Of a DNA stretch of 64,000 nucleotides, positions 18,321 to 28,650 are shown one piece after another. Every line of letters begins with the position of its first letter. Position 1 is the stretch's first letter. The notes below the pieces were generated by a model. That model was not told where the DNA came from, did no database searches, and saw only the letters and a program-made list of their open reading frames with translations. The stretch is taken from the NCBI RefSeq assembly GCF_004352835.1, contig NZ_SJSB01000013.1, forward strand, positions 1 to 64,000, given 5' to 3'. Made by a program: the position numbers and the translations under genes. Source of the stretch: Marinomonas flavescens (GTDB taxonomy: Bacteria; Pseudomonadota; Gammaproteobacteria; Pseudomonadales; Marinomonadaceae).

Positions 18321-18577
18321 AACACGTCCATCCTATGAATACTAAACCAGAGATTAATACACGCCCAATCATGAGCGACAAGTGCGCATAGCTTATCATA
18401 AAAAGCCCTATCCAAAATAATTCAGACTTGCTTTTACACAGATAATAAACACTTCACAGAAAGAACTGACATCTTTGTGAGGATAATGGTTTTTAAAGCC
18501 GTTTTATTGCCATTTTAATTCACGATGTAAATCGTTCTATAATAGTGTGTTTCCCACTTTCAAGGCTCAAGTATCTT

Positions 18578-19300
18578 ATGCAAGATCATGCAAACAACGA
18601 AAACGAGCTCATTTTATTAACTGAGTCCATTTACGAAACACCCACCCCAAGTAAAGCATTGGACGACCCTGAAGGACTTTCGGCTGTTGGCGGCGACCTT
18701 TCTTCGGAACGCCTTATTCATTTGTATAGCAAAGGTTTTTTTCCTTGGTATAGCGACCCCGATCCTATTTTATGGTGGCACCCAAGAGAAAGATGCGTGC
18801 TAGTACCGTCACATTTTCACGAATCTCGATCGCTTAAAAAAGCTCAAAAAAAAGAAAACTGGTCATTTACTATCAATCAAGATTTCCACACCGTCATTGA
18901 GCATTGCGCCAACCTGAGATCTGATGAAGGAACCTGGATATCCAACGATATAAAACAGGCGTATCAAACATTACATCAGCTGGGTTATGCCCACTCAATA
19001 GAGGCTAGAGTAGATGGTCGTTTAGTTGGTGGATTCTATGGCGTGGCATTGGAAAAAGTGTTTTTTGGCGAATCCATGTTTTCACTTCACCCTAATGCTT
19101 CAAAAATGGCATTACGTGGTTTTAGTAAAATAGCTGCCCAATGTCATATTGAGCTAATTGATTGTCAAGTAGAGTCCGAACACTTGTTATCACTTGGCGC
19201 TCAACTTATGCCAAGAGACACATTTGTAAAGTCGCTCAATAAACTCATTATCGAGCCAAATAAGAATCTGGCACTGCTTAATTTAGCGACATTTGAGTAA
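18578..19300 (+). CDS. aat: Leucyl/phenylalanyl-tRNA--protein transferase
   Basis: Adds Leu or Phe from tRNA to proteins with N-terminal Lys or Arg, creating N-degrons read by ClpS, whose gene is 3 kb away. Conserved segments include GLSAVGGDLSSERLIHLYSKGFFPWY and ILWWHPRERCVL, and GGFYGVALEKVFFGESMFS. I chose the ATG at 18578 (240 residues, E. coli 234) over a GTG at 18545 that adds eleven unconserved residues. In Pseudomonas an arginyltransferase gene (ate) lies between aat and infA; it is absent here. Confidence 0.94.
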   Translation: MQDHANNENELILLTESIYETPTPSKALDDPEGLSAVGGDLSSERLIHLYSKGFFPWYSDPDPILWWHPRERCVLVPSHFHESRSLKKAQKKENWSFTINQDFHTVIEHCANLRSDEGTWISNDIKQAYQTLHQLGYAHSIEARVDGRLVGGFYGVALEKVFFGESMFSLHPNASKMALRGFSKIAAQCHIELIDCQVESEHLLSLGAQLMPRDTFVKSLNKLIIEPNKNLALLNLATFE

Positions 19301-19533
19301 AAAAGACGAATTGCTTAAAATAAGCACAACGCATTTCCCTTCTGGGTTTGCCTTACGTCGTGTTTTTAGGCAAAATATGCCTCGATCAAATTCAGACGTC
19401 GCTAAACAGCGAAATATAGTTTTTTAGCGATTAATCGGCCGAAGTAGAGACCACTCCTCTCCTTGTCTGCAGACCGTCAAATAGGCATGGTCGGCGTCTA
19501 CTAATTTAAAGTTAACACCATAGGACACATATT

Positions 19534-19752
19534 GTGGCAAAAGAAGAGAGCTTAGAAATGGAGGGCACTATCATTGATACGTTGCCTAACACCATGTTCC
19601 GTGTCGAATTAGAAAACGGACACGTAGTAATTGCACATATTTCTGGAAAAATGCGTAAAAACTATATTCGTATTTTGACTGGCGATAAAGTAAAAGTAGA
19701 ACTAACACCTTACGACCTAACTAAAGGCCGTATCGTTTACCGTTCTCGCTAA
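19534..19752 (+). CDS. infA: Translation initiation factor IF-1
   Basis: 72 residues, an OB fold that blocks the ribosomal A site during initiation. Sequence starts [18 protein letters not shown] and ends GRIVYRSR, typical IF-1. It starts at a GTG behind AGGA. It follows aat and is followed by a terminator. Confidence 0.97.
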   Translation: MAKEESLEMEGTIIDTLPNTMFRVELENGHVVIAHISGKMRKNYIRILTGDKVKVELTPYDLTKGRIVYRSR

Positions 19753-19786
19753 TTTATTTGCTCTTAATTGAGTTGAATAAAAATAT

Positions 19787-19817
19787 AAAAAAACCGGACT
19801 ATGTCCGGTTTTTTTAT
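19787..19817 (+). terminator. Bidirectional terminator between infA and clpA
   Basis: ACCGGAC-TAT-GTCCGGT with an A run before and a T run after; it serves the convergent infA and clpA. Confidence 0.9.
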
Positions 19818-19849
19818 ATCTAGCGATTTATAACAGTAAAGCACTTACT

Positions 19850-22108
19850 TCAATGTACAACCGCTTCTTTTACAACATCAAATTTCAACTCATCTGATTT
19901 TTCATCCAACGTCACTTTAACATGACCACCTTCATTTAAACCGCCAAACAAGATCTGATCAGCTAACGGCTTTTTAAGATGTTCTTGGATAACACGAGCC
20001 ATTGGTCGAGCGCCCATTTGGCGATCATAACCTTTACTCGCTAACCAGCCTCGTGCCGTATCGGATACTTCCAACAAAACACCTTTTGGATCTAACTGAG
20101 CCTGCAACTCAACCAAGAATTTATCCACGACGTTAAAGATAATACGTTCATCCAATTGTTGAAATTGAATGACGGCATCTAAACGGTTTCTAAACTCTGG
20201 CGTAAACATACGGTTGATAATTTCCAAACCATCTGTTGAATTATCCTGACTTGAGAAACCAATCGAACGTCTTGCTAACTCTTCAGCACCCGCATTAGAG
20301 GTCATAACAAGAATCACATTACGGAAATCCGCTTTGCGACCATTATTATCTGTCAATGTCCCATGATCCATTACCTGCAATAGCAAATTAAAGACTTCTG
20401 GATGGGCTTTTTCAATTTCATCTAATAAGACAACGCTATGCGGGTTTTTCGTTACAGCTTCTGTTAAAAGACCGCCTTGATCAAAACCAACATAACCCGG
20501 TGGCGCACCAATCAAGCGAGAAACCGCATGACGCTCCATATACTCGGACATATCAAAACGTATTAATTCAAGCCCTAGCTGCTTAGCCAATTGCTTAGTA
20601 ACTTCTGTTTTACCGACACCTGTAGGGCCCGCCATCAGAAAAGAACCTATCGGCTTCTGCTCAGCTTTTAGACCAGCTCTTGATAACTTAATCGCTGATG
20701 ATAAAGCGTCGATTGCTTTGTCTTGACCAAACACCACCATTTTAAGGTTGCGCTCTATATTAGAAAGCACCTGACGATCATCTGAGTTAACCGCTCTAAC
20801 AGGAACTCGGGCAATTTTAGAGACGATATCTTCAATATCAGCAACGGTAATGACTTCTTTGCGCTTGTCTTCAGGCTGCAATCGTTGATAAGCACCCGCT
20901 TCATCAATCACATCGATGGCTTTATCAGGCATATGTCGATCCGTCACATAGCGCTGAGCCAATTCCGATGCCGCTAACAAAGCAGCATCTTCGTATTTTA
21001 TTTTATGATGTTCTTCAAAGGCGCCTATGATGCCTTTTAAAATTTGGTAAGTATCATCGACACTTGGCTCGTTTACATCAATCTTTTGGAAACGACGCGC
21101 CAAGGCATGATCTTTTTCAAACACACCACGAAACTCTTGAAAAGTAGTGGAACCAATACAACGCAAGCCACCTGAACTTAATACAGGCTTGAGTAAATTG
21201 GACGCATCCATAACCCCACCAGACGCAGCACCCGCACCAATAATGGTATGGATTTCATCAATAAACAAAATGGCATTGGGTAATTTTTTCAACTCACCCA
21301 GCAATTGCTTGAGCCGCTTTTCAAAATCACCACGATATTTGGTGCCAGCCAATAACGCACCTAAATCTAAAGAGTAAACTACGCCATCTGCAATCACATC
21401 AGGCACTAGACCATCAACAATACGTTTCGCTAAACCTTCTGCTATTGCTGTTTTACCAACACCTGACTCACCCACTAATAACGGGTTGTTTTTGCGACGA
21501 CGAGAAAGGGTTTGTATGACTCGCTCAACTTCGTATTCACGACCGATAAGCTTATCGATTTTACCGGCTTTAGCTTCTTCATTAAGATTGGTTGCGTATT
21601 TTTGAAGAGGTGCGGCGGCGCTGTCTTCTGCCTCCTCTTCTTCTTGCTCCATGCCTTGGGAAGATGCGTCACCCAACTTTGAAATACCGTGAGCAACGAA
21701 ATTAACGACATCAATTCGTGCTACACCATGTCGTTTTAACAAATAAACGGCTTGGCTTTCCTGCTCACTAAAAATAGCAACGAGCACATTGGCGCCTGTA
21801 ACTTCACGCTTACCAGACGATTGCACATGAAAAACAGCTCGCTGAAGCACTCGCTGGAAACCAAGTGTTGGCTGAACTTCACGTTCCATGTCATCTTCAG
21901 GGATAAACGGTGTTGTACTATCTACAAACTCTTCAAGCTCTTTACTTAATGTTTCAAGGCTTACACCACAAGCTGTTAACACACCGGAAGCGGCACTATT
22001 TTCAATTAACGCTAGCAACAAGTGTTCTACTGTCATGAATTCATGGCGCTTATCACGCGCCGCTTTAAAGGCATTATTCAGGGTCTGTTCAAGTTCTTTA
22101 TCTAACAT
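19850..22108 (-). CDS. clpA: ATP-dependent Clp protease ATP-binding subunit ClpA
   Basis: Hexameric unfoldase that feeds substrates to ClpP. The 752-residue protein has the double N-terminal Clp repeat, NBD1 with Walker A GESGVGKT (213-220), NBD2 with GPTGVGKTE (near 490), and the ClpP-binding loop IGF (in RRSIGFSSQDNS). An acidic insert (QEEEEAEDS) joins the N-domain and NBD1. The adaptor gene clpS lies 20 bases upstream, a universal arrangement; together with Aat they form the N-end rule pathway. Confidence 0.97.
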   Translation of the reverse strand: MLDKELEQTLNNAFKAARDKRHEFMTVEHLLLALIENSAASGVLTACGVSLETLSKELEEFVDSTTPFIPEDDMEREVQPTLGFQRVLQRAVFHVQSSGKREVTGANVLVAIFSEQESQAVYLLKRHGVARIDVVNFVAHGISKLGDASSQGMEQEEEEAEDSAAAPLQKYATNLNEEAKAGKIDKLIGREYEVERVIQTLSRRRKNNPLLVGESGVGKTAIAEGLAKRIVDGLVPDVIADGVVYSLDLGALLAGTKYRGDFEKRLKQLLGELKKLPNAILFIDEIHTIIGAGAASGGVMDASNLLKPVLSSGGLRCIGSTTFQEFRGVFEKDHALARRFQKIDVNEPSVDDTYQILKGIIGAFEEHHKIKYEDAALLAASELAQRYVTDRHMPDKAIDVIDEAGAYQRLQPEDKRKEVITVADIEDIVSKIARVPVRAVNSDDRQVLSNIERNLKMVVFGQDKAIDALSSAIKLSRAGLKAEQKPIGSFLMAGPTGVGKTEVTKQLAKQLGLELIRFDMSEYMERHAVSRLIGAPPGYVGFDQGGLLTEAVTKNPHSVVLLDEIEKAHPEVFNLLLQVMDHGTLTDNNGRKADFRNVILVMTSNAGAEELARRSIGFSSQDNSTDGLEIINRMFTPEFRNRLDAVIQFQQLDERIIFNVVDKFLVELQAQLDPKGVLLEVSDTARGWLASKGYDRQMGARPMARVIQEHLKKPLADQILFGGLNEGGHVKVTLDEKSDELKFDVVKEAVVH

Positions 22109-22128
22109 TGCTATTCCCTCACTCTGAA

Positions 22129-22476
22129 TCAGTCGACTTTTTGTAAGTCACACATTAAGGGGTGCTCATTTTGCTCTACGAACTGTTGTACCATTGCTAC
22201 TTTAGTTTCAGCAATATCAAAAGGGTAAATACCACAAACGCCTTTCCCTTTTTGATGCACTTCTAACATTACCTGGTTAGCCTTCTCTCCATCCATTGAA
22301 AAAAAACGTTGAAGAACAAATACGACAAAATCCATTGGCGTAAAATCATCATTAAATAACACCACCTGATACATTGAAGGTGGCTTTAATTCCGTTTCTT
22401 CTGGGGCAATCGCTATATTTGAATGCCCAGCTTCATCTTCTTCTGATATTAGTCTAATTTGTTGATTTACAATCAT
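22129..22476 (-). CDS. clpS: ATP-dependent Clp protease adaptor ClpS
   Basis: Recognises N-degrons (Leu, Phe, Tyr, Trp) and delivers them to ClpA. The 115-residue protein has the conserved [17 protein letters not shown] (residues about 36-52), whose NDD and M line the N-end pocket, and the HQKGKGVCG helix end. Its N-terminal tail (about 30 residues) is the flexible part that ClpA engages. It is the first gene of the clpS-clpA operon and diverges from cspD. Confidence 0.96.
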   Translation of the reverse strand: MIVNQQIRLISEEDEAGHSNIAIAPEETELKPPSMYQVVLFNDDFTPMDFVVFVLQRFFSMDGEKANQVMLEVHQKGKGVCGIYPFDIAETKVAMVQQFVEQNEHPLMCDLQKVD

Positions 22477-22800
22477 CCTATGCCTCTGAGGCTACACTTT
22501 TCCACACAATTCACCAAATTTGGTTCATTCCTACTTAATAAGTTCACATATCGCCACTTAAATTTTACAAATACCAAAAGAGCTTCTACTCTCATTGTAA
22601 GTGGGTCAAATGTGTAACCAATGTTTATCTCTTAGATTTTAGCATTGTACTATCAAGAATACTTTGAACCTATTTAGCAACCTCATTTAATAAAAGTTTC
22701 AACTACGTTGCAATAAAACTCGAATAACAGTCAATACCTAAGTGGTTTAGCTGAAAATTATTGATAATTAACAACACCTTGAGTGGATAAGGAGTGGCTC
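22477..22800. other. Divergent regulatory region between clpS and cspD
   Basis: 324 AT-rich bases without a convincing ORF. It must hold the promoters for clpS-clpA (leftwards) and cspD (rightwards). I could not single out a convincing promoter on either side. A strong AAGGAG site at its right edge serves cspD. Confidence 0.5.
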
Positions 22801-23067
22801 ATGCATAATGGATCCGTAAAGTGGTTTAACAACGCTAAAGGCTATGGTTTTATCGTTTGCGAAGATTTTGATGAAGACTTATTTATTCATTACTCTGCCA
22901 TTAATGTGGAAGGTTATAAAACCCTTAAAGCAGGCCAATCCGTCACGTTTAACGTAGAGCCCGGACAACGAGGCCTACACGCGATAGATATTTCGCCTGA
23001 AGCAGCAGTAGAAAACGATGAGAATAGTGAGACTAAAGATGATGATGCAAATGCCCAGTTAGCTTAA
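22801..23067 (+). CDS. cspD: Cold-shock-domain protein CspD
   Basis: An 88-residue cold-shock-domain protein; GSVKWFNNAKGYGFI (RNP1) and EDLFIHYSAI (RNP2) bind single-stranded nucleic acid. The position opposite clpS identifies it as CspD, the stationary-phase replication inhibitor of E. coli. The C-terminal 20 residues are strongly acidic. A TTG 18 bases upstream is in frame, but the ATG at 22801 follows AAGGAG at normal spacing and matches the family N-terminus. Confidence 0.93.
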   Translation: MHNGSVKWFNNAKGYGFIVCEDFDEDLFIHYSAINVEGYKTLKAGQSVTFNVEPGQRGLHAIDISPEAAVENDENSETKDDDANAQLA

Positions 23068-23119
23068 CGCTACTGCAATATCGCTATCGCGTACTGATTT
23101 TGCTATCTTATGATTCCTA

Positions 23120-23158
23120 TTGAATCGTGAGAGGTTTTTTTGTTTCTATACGATTCAA
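23120..23158. repeat. 9-bp inverted repeat between cspD and rluE
   Basis: TTGAATCGT and ACGATTCAA are perfect inverted copies separated by 21 bases that include a seven-T run. The T run lies inside the loop, so it is not a standard terminator. It may be an operator or a structured leader. Confidence 0.5.
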
Positions 23159-23189
23159 GCCTTTAAAATTTATTTAGACTTATCGATTC

Positions 23190-23900
23190 ATGCCTTCAAA
23201 CTTAATTTTACTCAACAAACCTTTTCAAGTCCTTAGTCAGTTCTCCGCTGATGGCGACAAAGTCACTCTAGCCAAATACATCAACATCCCTGAATTTTAT
23301 GCCGCGGGAAGACTGGACTACGACTCAGAAGGCTTGATGCTATTAACCAATCAGGGCGCCATTCAGCATATTATTGCATCGCCTGAATTCAAATGGCCAA
23401 AGACTTATTGGGTGCAAGTGGAAGGTGACATCACCGAAGAGGCTCTACAACAACTTAAACAAGGAGTAGAGCTTAAAGACGGCCTAACAAAACCTGCTCA
23501 AGCAGAACGCATGAGCCCACCTGATATTTGGTCAAGAACCCCTCCTGTACGCCACCGGGAGTCCATTCCTACTAGCTGGATTGCATTGCAAATCAAAGAA
23601 GGGAAAAACCGCCAAGTTCGACGAATGACCGCAGCGGTAGGTTTTCCTACACTTCGGCTTATCCGCTATGCCATTGGTCCTTATACATTGGAAAGTTTAC
23701 CTACAGGGCAATGGCTATATGCTGAGCCAACCACAGAATTACTAAATGAGGTAGATAATTTTGAACGACAAAAAAAGAGAAAGGCTGCCACATCTGACCG
23801 TCGCCGCTCTAGTCAAAAAGGACAACCAATATCTCATGGTGAAAGAGTGGCAGGACGGGATTCTCGTCCTAAATCAACCAGCTGGGCACGTCGAAAATAA
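23190..23900 (+). CDS. rluE: 23S rRNA pseudouridine synthase RluE (RsuA family)
   Basis: Makes pseudouridine 2457 in 23S rRNA in E. coli. The catalytic motif AAGRLDYDSEGLMLLTN holds the active-site Asp, and KTYWVQVEGDI and GKNRQVRRMTAAVG are typical RsuA-family blocks. There is no S4 domain, as in RluE. The conserved part ends near residue 190; a basic, low-complexity tail of about 45 residues follows, and its coding sequence overlaps the start of the next gene by 140 bases in another frame. Confidence 0.9.
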   Translation: MPSNLILLNKPFQVLSQFSADGDKVTLAKYINIPEFYAAGRLDYDSEGLMLLTNQGAIQHIIASPEFKWPKTYWVQVEGDITEEALQQLKQGVELKDGLTKPAQAERMSPPDIWSRTPPVRHRESIPTSWIALQIKEGKNRQVRRMTAAVGFPTLRLIRYAIGPYTLESLPTGQWLYAEPTTELLNEVDNFERQKKRKAATSDRRRSSQKGQPISHGERVAGRDSRPKSTSWARRK

Positions 23901-24240
23901 CGAAAGCATACTCGATGCGGTTATCAGAGAAACAACTGAAGAAGCCGGTTGGCTGGTAAAACCCATTGGTTTAATTGGCTTTTACGCTTTCACGCCATTT
24001 GAAGGCGCCGATACCTATCATCGAGTTTGTGTCTTATGCGATGCCCTATCACCAACCAATACACAACTTGATCCAGATATTGTTTCTTGTCACTGGATGA
24101 CTTATGAAGAGGTAATGTCTAAACCGCATCGCAGCCCTTTAATAAAAACCTGCATTGAAGATTCATTAAACAACCCCATTATATCCTTATCCTTCCTATC
24201 GAATCAGCACTTGTCAGCTGTGCCGACATTGGAAAAATAA
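23761..24240 (+). CDS. nudJ: Nudix hydrolase, NudJ-like
   Basis: 159 residues with a Nudix box starting GHVENNESILDAV and ending RETTEEAGW, which binds metal and hydrolyses nucleoside di- or triphosphate derivatives. NudJ of E. coli removes phosphate from thiamine pyrophosphates and nucleotides. The TTG start at 23761 is needed because the first beta strand (HLTVAALV) lies right after it, and GAGG stands nine bases upstream. This puts 140 bases in double use with rluE. The neighbour mnmA supports NudJ, which lies beside mnmA in E. coli. Confidence 0.88.
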   Translation: MNDKKRERLPHLTVAALVKKDNQYLMVKEWQDGILVLNQPAGHVENNESILDAVIRETTEEAGWLVKPIGLIGFYAFTPFEGADTYHRVCVLCDALSPTNTQLDPDIVSCHWMTYEEVMSKPHRSPLIKTCIEDSLNNPIISLSFLSNQHLSAVPTLEK

Positions 24241-24304
24241 AGTACAATGACGCGATTCCATTTCATTGAGGCTCAGCCTCTTCACAGTAGAGTAATTACA
24301 GGTC

Positions 24305-25432
24305 ATGACTGAACAACTAAACCCCACAGATTCGCAAGCTAACCAAGATAAAAAAGTTATCGTCGGTATGTCTGGCGGCGTAGATTCATCCGTATCAGCC
24401 CTTATTCTGATGCAGCAGGGGTACCAAGTTGAAGGCCTGTTTATGAAAAACTGGGATGAAGATGATGGCACCGAATATTGCACCGCAAAAGATGATCTCG
24501 CAGACGCTCAAGCGGTTTCTGATACGTTAGGCATTACACTGCACACCGCCAATTTTGCTGCAGAATATTGGGACAATGTTTTTGAGCACTTCCTAGAAGA
24601 ATACAAAGCAGGTCGCACACCAAACCCTGACATTTTATGCAATAAAGAAATCAAGTTTAAAGCCTTCCTTGAGTACGCGTTAGAACTAGGAGCCGATTAC
24701 ATTGCAACGGGTCATTATGTTCGACGTGGTGAACGCGATGGCGAGCCAGTATTACTGAAAGGCTTAGATGGCAACAAGGATCAAAGCTACTTTTTGTATG
24801 CCGTGGGTAAAGATGAAATTGCCAAAACACTCTTTCCTGTTGGCGAGTTAGAAAAACCTGAAGTTCGTCGTCTTGCTGAAGAGTTTGGTTTAATCACCCA
24901 CAATAAAAAAGATAGCACTGGTATCTGTTTTATTGGTGAACGCCGCTTTAAAGATTTTCTAGAACAATACTTACCAGCGCAACCTGGCGATATTGAAACA
25001 TTAGATGGAGACAAAATTGGTCGCCATCTAGGATTGATGTATCACACTATAGGCCAGCGCCAAGGTCTAGGCATAGGCGGTTTATCTAACTACCCGGATG
25101 AGCCTTGGTATGTGGTTGAAAAAGACTTAGAAAAAAATGTCCTTAAAGTAACGCAAGGTGGACAACATGAATCACTCTTTAAAACGCATTTGATTGCCGA
25201 TAACTTTGATTGGGTGGCGCGTACAAAGCCTAACTTGCCATTAACATGCAAAGCTAAATGCCGTTATCGTCAGCCTGATCAAGATTGTACTATCACAGAA
25301 TTAGCCGATGGCCGTGTGGAAGTTTCTTTTAAAGAACCACAACGTGCGATCACACCAGGTCAATCCGTCGTTTTTTATGTCGATGACTTATGTTTAGGTG
25401 GCGGCATCATCAATGTCGCATTCAACAAGTAA
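24305..25432 (+). CDS. mnmA: tRNA-specific 2-thiouridylase MnmA
   Basis: Installs the 2-thio group on wobble uridine of tRNA-Lys, Glu and Gln. The 375-residue protein has the ATP-pyrophosphatase loop GMSGGVDSS (21-29) and both catalytic cysteines, in [13 protein letters not shown] and [12 protein letters not shown]. It receives sulfur from TusE encoded in the same window. hflD follows, as in E. coli. Confidence 0.97.
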   Translation: MTEQLNPTDSQANQDKKVIVGMSGGVDSSVSALILMQQGYQVEGLFMKNWDEDDGTEYCTAKDDLADAQAVSDTLGITLHTANFAAEYWDNVFEHFLEEYKAGRTPNPDILCNKEIKFKAFLEYALELGADYIATGHYVRRGERDGEPVLLKGLDGNKDQSYFLYAVGKDEIAKTLFPVGELEKPEVRRLAEEFGLITHNKKDSTGICFIGERRFKDFLEQYLPAQPGDIETLDGDKIGRHLGLMYHTIGQRQGLGIGGLSNYPDEPWYVVEKDLEKNVLKVTQGGQHESLFKTHLIADNFDWVARTKPNLPLTCKAKCRYRQPDQDCTITELADGRVEVSFKEPQRAITPGQSVVFYVDDLCLGGGIINVAFNK

Positions 25433-25464
25433 ATTACACCAAGCAATATGAGAGATTATTTATT

Positions 25465-26094
25465 GTGAGCCAACAAGAGAAAGAGCAAACCATTGCCCTA
25501 TCCGCAATTTTCCAGGCCGCTGAACTTGTTGCTACCTTAGCGAAAACAGGCAAGATGGATAACGATTACTTAAAACCCTTGGTAAACAGCATTTTGTTAG
25601 TCAATGCTGAGACAACTGAGGATATTTATGGAGGCCAATGGGATTGCAAAAGCAATTTAGCATTAGGTCGTCGCATCACTCGCCAAGCCCTCGGCAAAGA
25701 GCGTAGTAGTGTTAATCCAGATACCTTACGCTATGCATTAAGCTTAATTCATTTAGAAAGTAAGTTATTAAAATCAGATGGTATTTTGTCAGCACTGGGT
25801 AATGGCATAAGCCAGCTAGATCGTCAAAAAACACATTACGAAGATCCGCTTCATGAAAATATGATCGCGGCAATTTCGGGTATTTATCAAGATACTTTGA
25901 GCAAATTACCATTTCGAATCCAAGTACATGGCGATAGCCGTTTCTTACAGCAGCCCTCTATTTCTAATCAAGTTCGCGCAACCTTGTTAACGGGCATTCG
26001 TGCCGCCATGCTTTGGCGTCAACTTGGCGGTAAACGCTGGCATTTGATTTTCAAAAGAAAATCATTACTAAATGCTTTAGAAGCAACACGTTAA
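25465..26094 (+). CDS. hflD: High frequency lysogenization protein HflD
   Basis: A membrane-associated helical protein that in E. coli binds phage lambda CII; its cellular job is unclear. Recognisable blocks are SAIFQAAELVATLAKTG near the start and NQVRATLLTGIRAAMLWRQLGGKRWHLIFKR at the end. The GTG at 25465 gives 209 residues (E. coli 213); the frame extends into mnmA, but that part is not conserved. Usually mnmA-hflD-purB; here purB is absent and idh follows. Confidence 0.92.
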   Translation: MSQQEKEQTIALSAIFQAAELVATLAKTGKMDNDYLKPLVNSILLVNAETTEDIYGGQWDCKSNLALGRRITRQALGKERSSVNPDTLRYALSLIHLESKLLKSDGILSALGNGISQLDRQKTHYEDPLHENMIAAISGIYQDTLSKLPFRIQVHGDSRFLQQPSISNQVRATLLTGIRAAMLWRQLGGKRWHLIFKRKSLLNALEATR

Positions 26095-26099
26095 GAAAA

Positions 26100-26128
26100 T
26101 AAAAAAGGCCGTTAGGTCTTTTTTTTCT
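26100..26128 (+). terminator. Terminator after hflD
   Basis: AAGGCC-GTTA-GGTCTT (one G-U pair) preceded by A's and followed by a run of T's. Confidence 0.65.
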
Positions 26129-26348
26129 CGTTATGAAACATCAAATAATGAGCATAACGAGAAACATTCTTAATGAGAATAACTCACATCTATTATGAGT
26201 ATATTTTTATCCAATATCTCTACCATTTATTTTTAGGTAGTATATTGGCCAAAATAATCATTAGTACATCGATAAAGATTTTAGAATGGAGACCAAAAGT
26301 CACCTTCTTTTTAATTTGCCATATAGCCTTAAATGTTAGGGGAATTAC

Positions 26349-28571
26349 ATGTCTACAAAACAAACTATTTATTATACCTTCACTGATGAAGCGCCAGCAC
26401 TGGCGACGGCTTCTTTGCTGCCTATTTTTGGCGCCTTTGCAAAAGAAGCGGACATCGAATTGAAATTGACTGACATTTCTTTGGCGAGTCGTGTAATTTC
26501 TGCCTTTGCTGATAAGCTACCTGCAGACCAACAAGCAGAAGATGGCCTTAAATTTCTTGGTGATCTGACTGCGAATCCTGAAGCAAACATTGTTAAACTG
26601 CCTAATATCAGTGCTTCTTTACCGCAACTGAATGCAGTAATCAAAGAACTTAAAGCTCAAGGTTATGACATTCCTGACTACCCAGAAAATGCTCAGACTG
26701 ATGAAGAAAAAGACGCATTAGCACGTTACTCAAAAGTACTAGGCAGTGCGGTAAACCCAGTATTGCGTCAAGGTAACTCTGACCGTCGCGCACCAGCAGC
26801 GGTTAAGAACTTTGCCCGTAAAAACCCTCATTCAATGGGTAAGTGGAAAAAAACGTCTACATCTCATGCAGATTACATGCGCGATGGCGATTTTTACTCT
26901 TCTGAGCAGTCCGTTACTATGGATTCCGCTCAAACGGTTAAAATTGAATTCGTTAAAAAAGACGGTTCTGTTGAGCTTAAGAAATCACTGCCTCTTCTAG
27001 CTGGTGAAATCGTTGATAGCATGAATATCAGCTGCGCTAAACTTCGCAACTTCTTCGAAGCAACGCTACAAGAAGCAAAAGAAGATAACATCATGTGGTC
27101 TGTGCACCTTAAAGCAACCATGATGAAAGTCTCTCACCCTATCGTATTTGGTCACGCGGTAACGGTTTTCTACAAAGATGTTTTCGAAAAATACAGCGAA
27201 TTGTTTCAAGAAATCGGCGTTAATCCAAATAACGGTTTAGGCAGCGTTTACGATAAAATCCAAACATTGCCTGAAGCGAAACAAGAAGAAATCAAACAAG
27301 CGATTCAAGACGTTTACAAAACTCGCCCTGAACTAGCAATGGTTGATTCAGACAAAGGTATCACCAACCTACACGTACCAAGTGATGTCATTGTTGATGC
27401 ATCTATGCCTGCTATGATCCGTGGCTCTGGTAAAATGTGGGGCCGTGATGGTAAAGCACATGACGCTAAAGCCGTTATGCCTGACAGCACTTACGCACGC
27501 ATTTACCAAGAAACAATCAACTTCTGTAAAACCAATGGCGCATTCGATCCAGTAACAATGGGCACAGTGCCAAACGTTGGTTTGATGGCACAAAAAGCAG
27601 AAGAATACGGTTCTCACGATAAGACTTTCGAAATCACTGAAGCCGGCACTATGCGCGTTGTTGATGCACAAGGTAATGTCCTAATGCAACACGCGGTAGA
27701 GAAAGGCGATATCTGGCGCGCTTGTCAAACTAAAGACGCTCCAATCCGCGATTGGGTGAAACTTGGCGTTACTCGTGCTCGTCAATCTGACACACCAGCG
27801 ATTTTCTGGTTAGAAGACGAACGTGCACACGATAATGAACTTCGTAAGAAAGTTGAGAATTACCTAAAAGAACATGACACAAATGGTCTAGACATTCGCA
27901 TCATGAACTACAACGAAGCGATCCGTTTCTCTATGGAACGCATCATTCGTGGCCAAGACACTATTTCAGTAACGGGTAACATTTTGCGCGATTACCTAAC
28001 TGACTTGTTCCCAATCTTAGAATTGGGTACTTCTGCGAAAATGCTGTCTATCGTGCCAATGCTTCAAGGCGGCGGCATGTATGAAACAGGCGCTGGCGGT
28101 TCTGCTCCTAAGCATGTTCAACAGTTAATGGAAGAAAACCACCTTCGTTGGGATTCTCTTGGTGAGTTCTTGGCAGTGGCTGTCTCTTTTGAAGAGTTGG
28201 GCATCAAGCACAACAACGAAAAAGCTAAAATCTTGGCAGCAACGCTAGACAAAGCAACAGGCAAACTTCTAGACACCAACAAATCTCCTTCTCGTAAAGC
28301 GGGTGAAATTGATAACCGCGGTAGTCACTTCTATCTGGCTCTATACTGGTCTCAAGAATTGGCAGCGCAAACAGACGACGCGACATTGGCGGCGAAATTT
28401 GCACCACTTGCTAAGCAACTAGCAGACAACGAAGCAGCCATTGTTGCAGAACTTGCTGACGTTCAAGGCAAGCCTGCTGGCTTATCTGGTTATTACCATA
28501 TGGATCTTGCTGAAGTCGCTAAGATCATGCGCCCAAGCGCTACATTCAACAAAACACTAGCGTCTCTATAA
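26349..28571 (+). CDS. idh: Isocitrate dehydrogenase (NADP), monomeric type
   Basis: Converts isocitrate to 2-oxoglutarate and CO2 with NADP in the TCA cycle. The 740-residue length and start [26 protein letters not shown] are specific to the monomeric IDH family, not the dimeric 45-kDa type. Conserved parts include [41 protein letters not shown] and [19 protein letters not shown] Gly/Ala-rich ATAA-free leader of 250 bases and an upstream AGGGG site precede it. A strong terminator follows. Pseudomonads keep idh close to clpA-cspD too. Confidence 0.97.
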   Translation: MSTKQTIYYTFTDEAPALATASLLPIFGAFAKEADIELKLTDISLASRVISAFADKLPADQQAEDGLKFLGDLTANPEANIVKLPNISASLPQLNAVIKELKAQGYDIPDYPENAQTDEEKDALARYSKVLGSAVNPVLRQGNSDRRAPAAVKNFARKNPHSMGKWKKTSTSHADYMRDGDFYSSEQSVTMDSAQTVKIEFVKKDGSVELKKSLPLLAGEIVDSMNISCAKLRNFFEATLQEAKEDNIMWSVHLKATMMKVSHPIVFGHAVTVFYKDVFEKYSELFQEIGVNPNNGLGSVYDKIQTLPEAKQEEIKQAIQDVYKTRPELAMVDSDKGITNLHVPSDVIVDASMPAMIRGSGKMWGRDGKAHDAKAVMPDSTYARIYQETINFCKTNGAFDPVTMGTVPNVGLMAQKAEEYGSHDKTFEITEAGTMRVVDAQGNVLMQHAVEKGDIWRACQTKDAPIRDWVKLGVTRARQSDTPAIFWLEDERAHDNELRKKVENYLKEHDTNGLDIRIMNYNEAIRFSMERIIRGQDTISVTGNILRDYLTDLFPILELGTSAKMLSIVPMLQGGGMYETGAGGSAPKHVQQLMEENHLRWDSLGEFLAVAVSFEELGIKHNNEKAKILAATLDKATGKLLDTNKSPSRKAGEIDNRGSHFYLALYWSQELAAQTDDATLAAKFAPLAKQLADNEAAIVAELADVQGKPAGLSGYYHMDLAEVAKIMRPSATFNKTLASL

Positions 28572-28596
28572 TTTATTAAGAGGCTCTAAGCGCCAT

Positions 28597-28636
28597 AAAA
28601 AAGCCCGAGTAACGATATCGTTACTCGGGCTTTTTC
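28597..28636. terminator. Bidirectional terminator between idh and the ABC-F gene
   Basis: A perfect long hairpin: AAGCCCGAGTAACGAT pairs with ATCGTTACTCGGGCTT, with A and T runs on the outside. It serves both convergent genes. Confidence 0.93.
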
Positions 28637-28650
28637 GTTTGCGTTACGAT

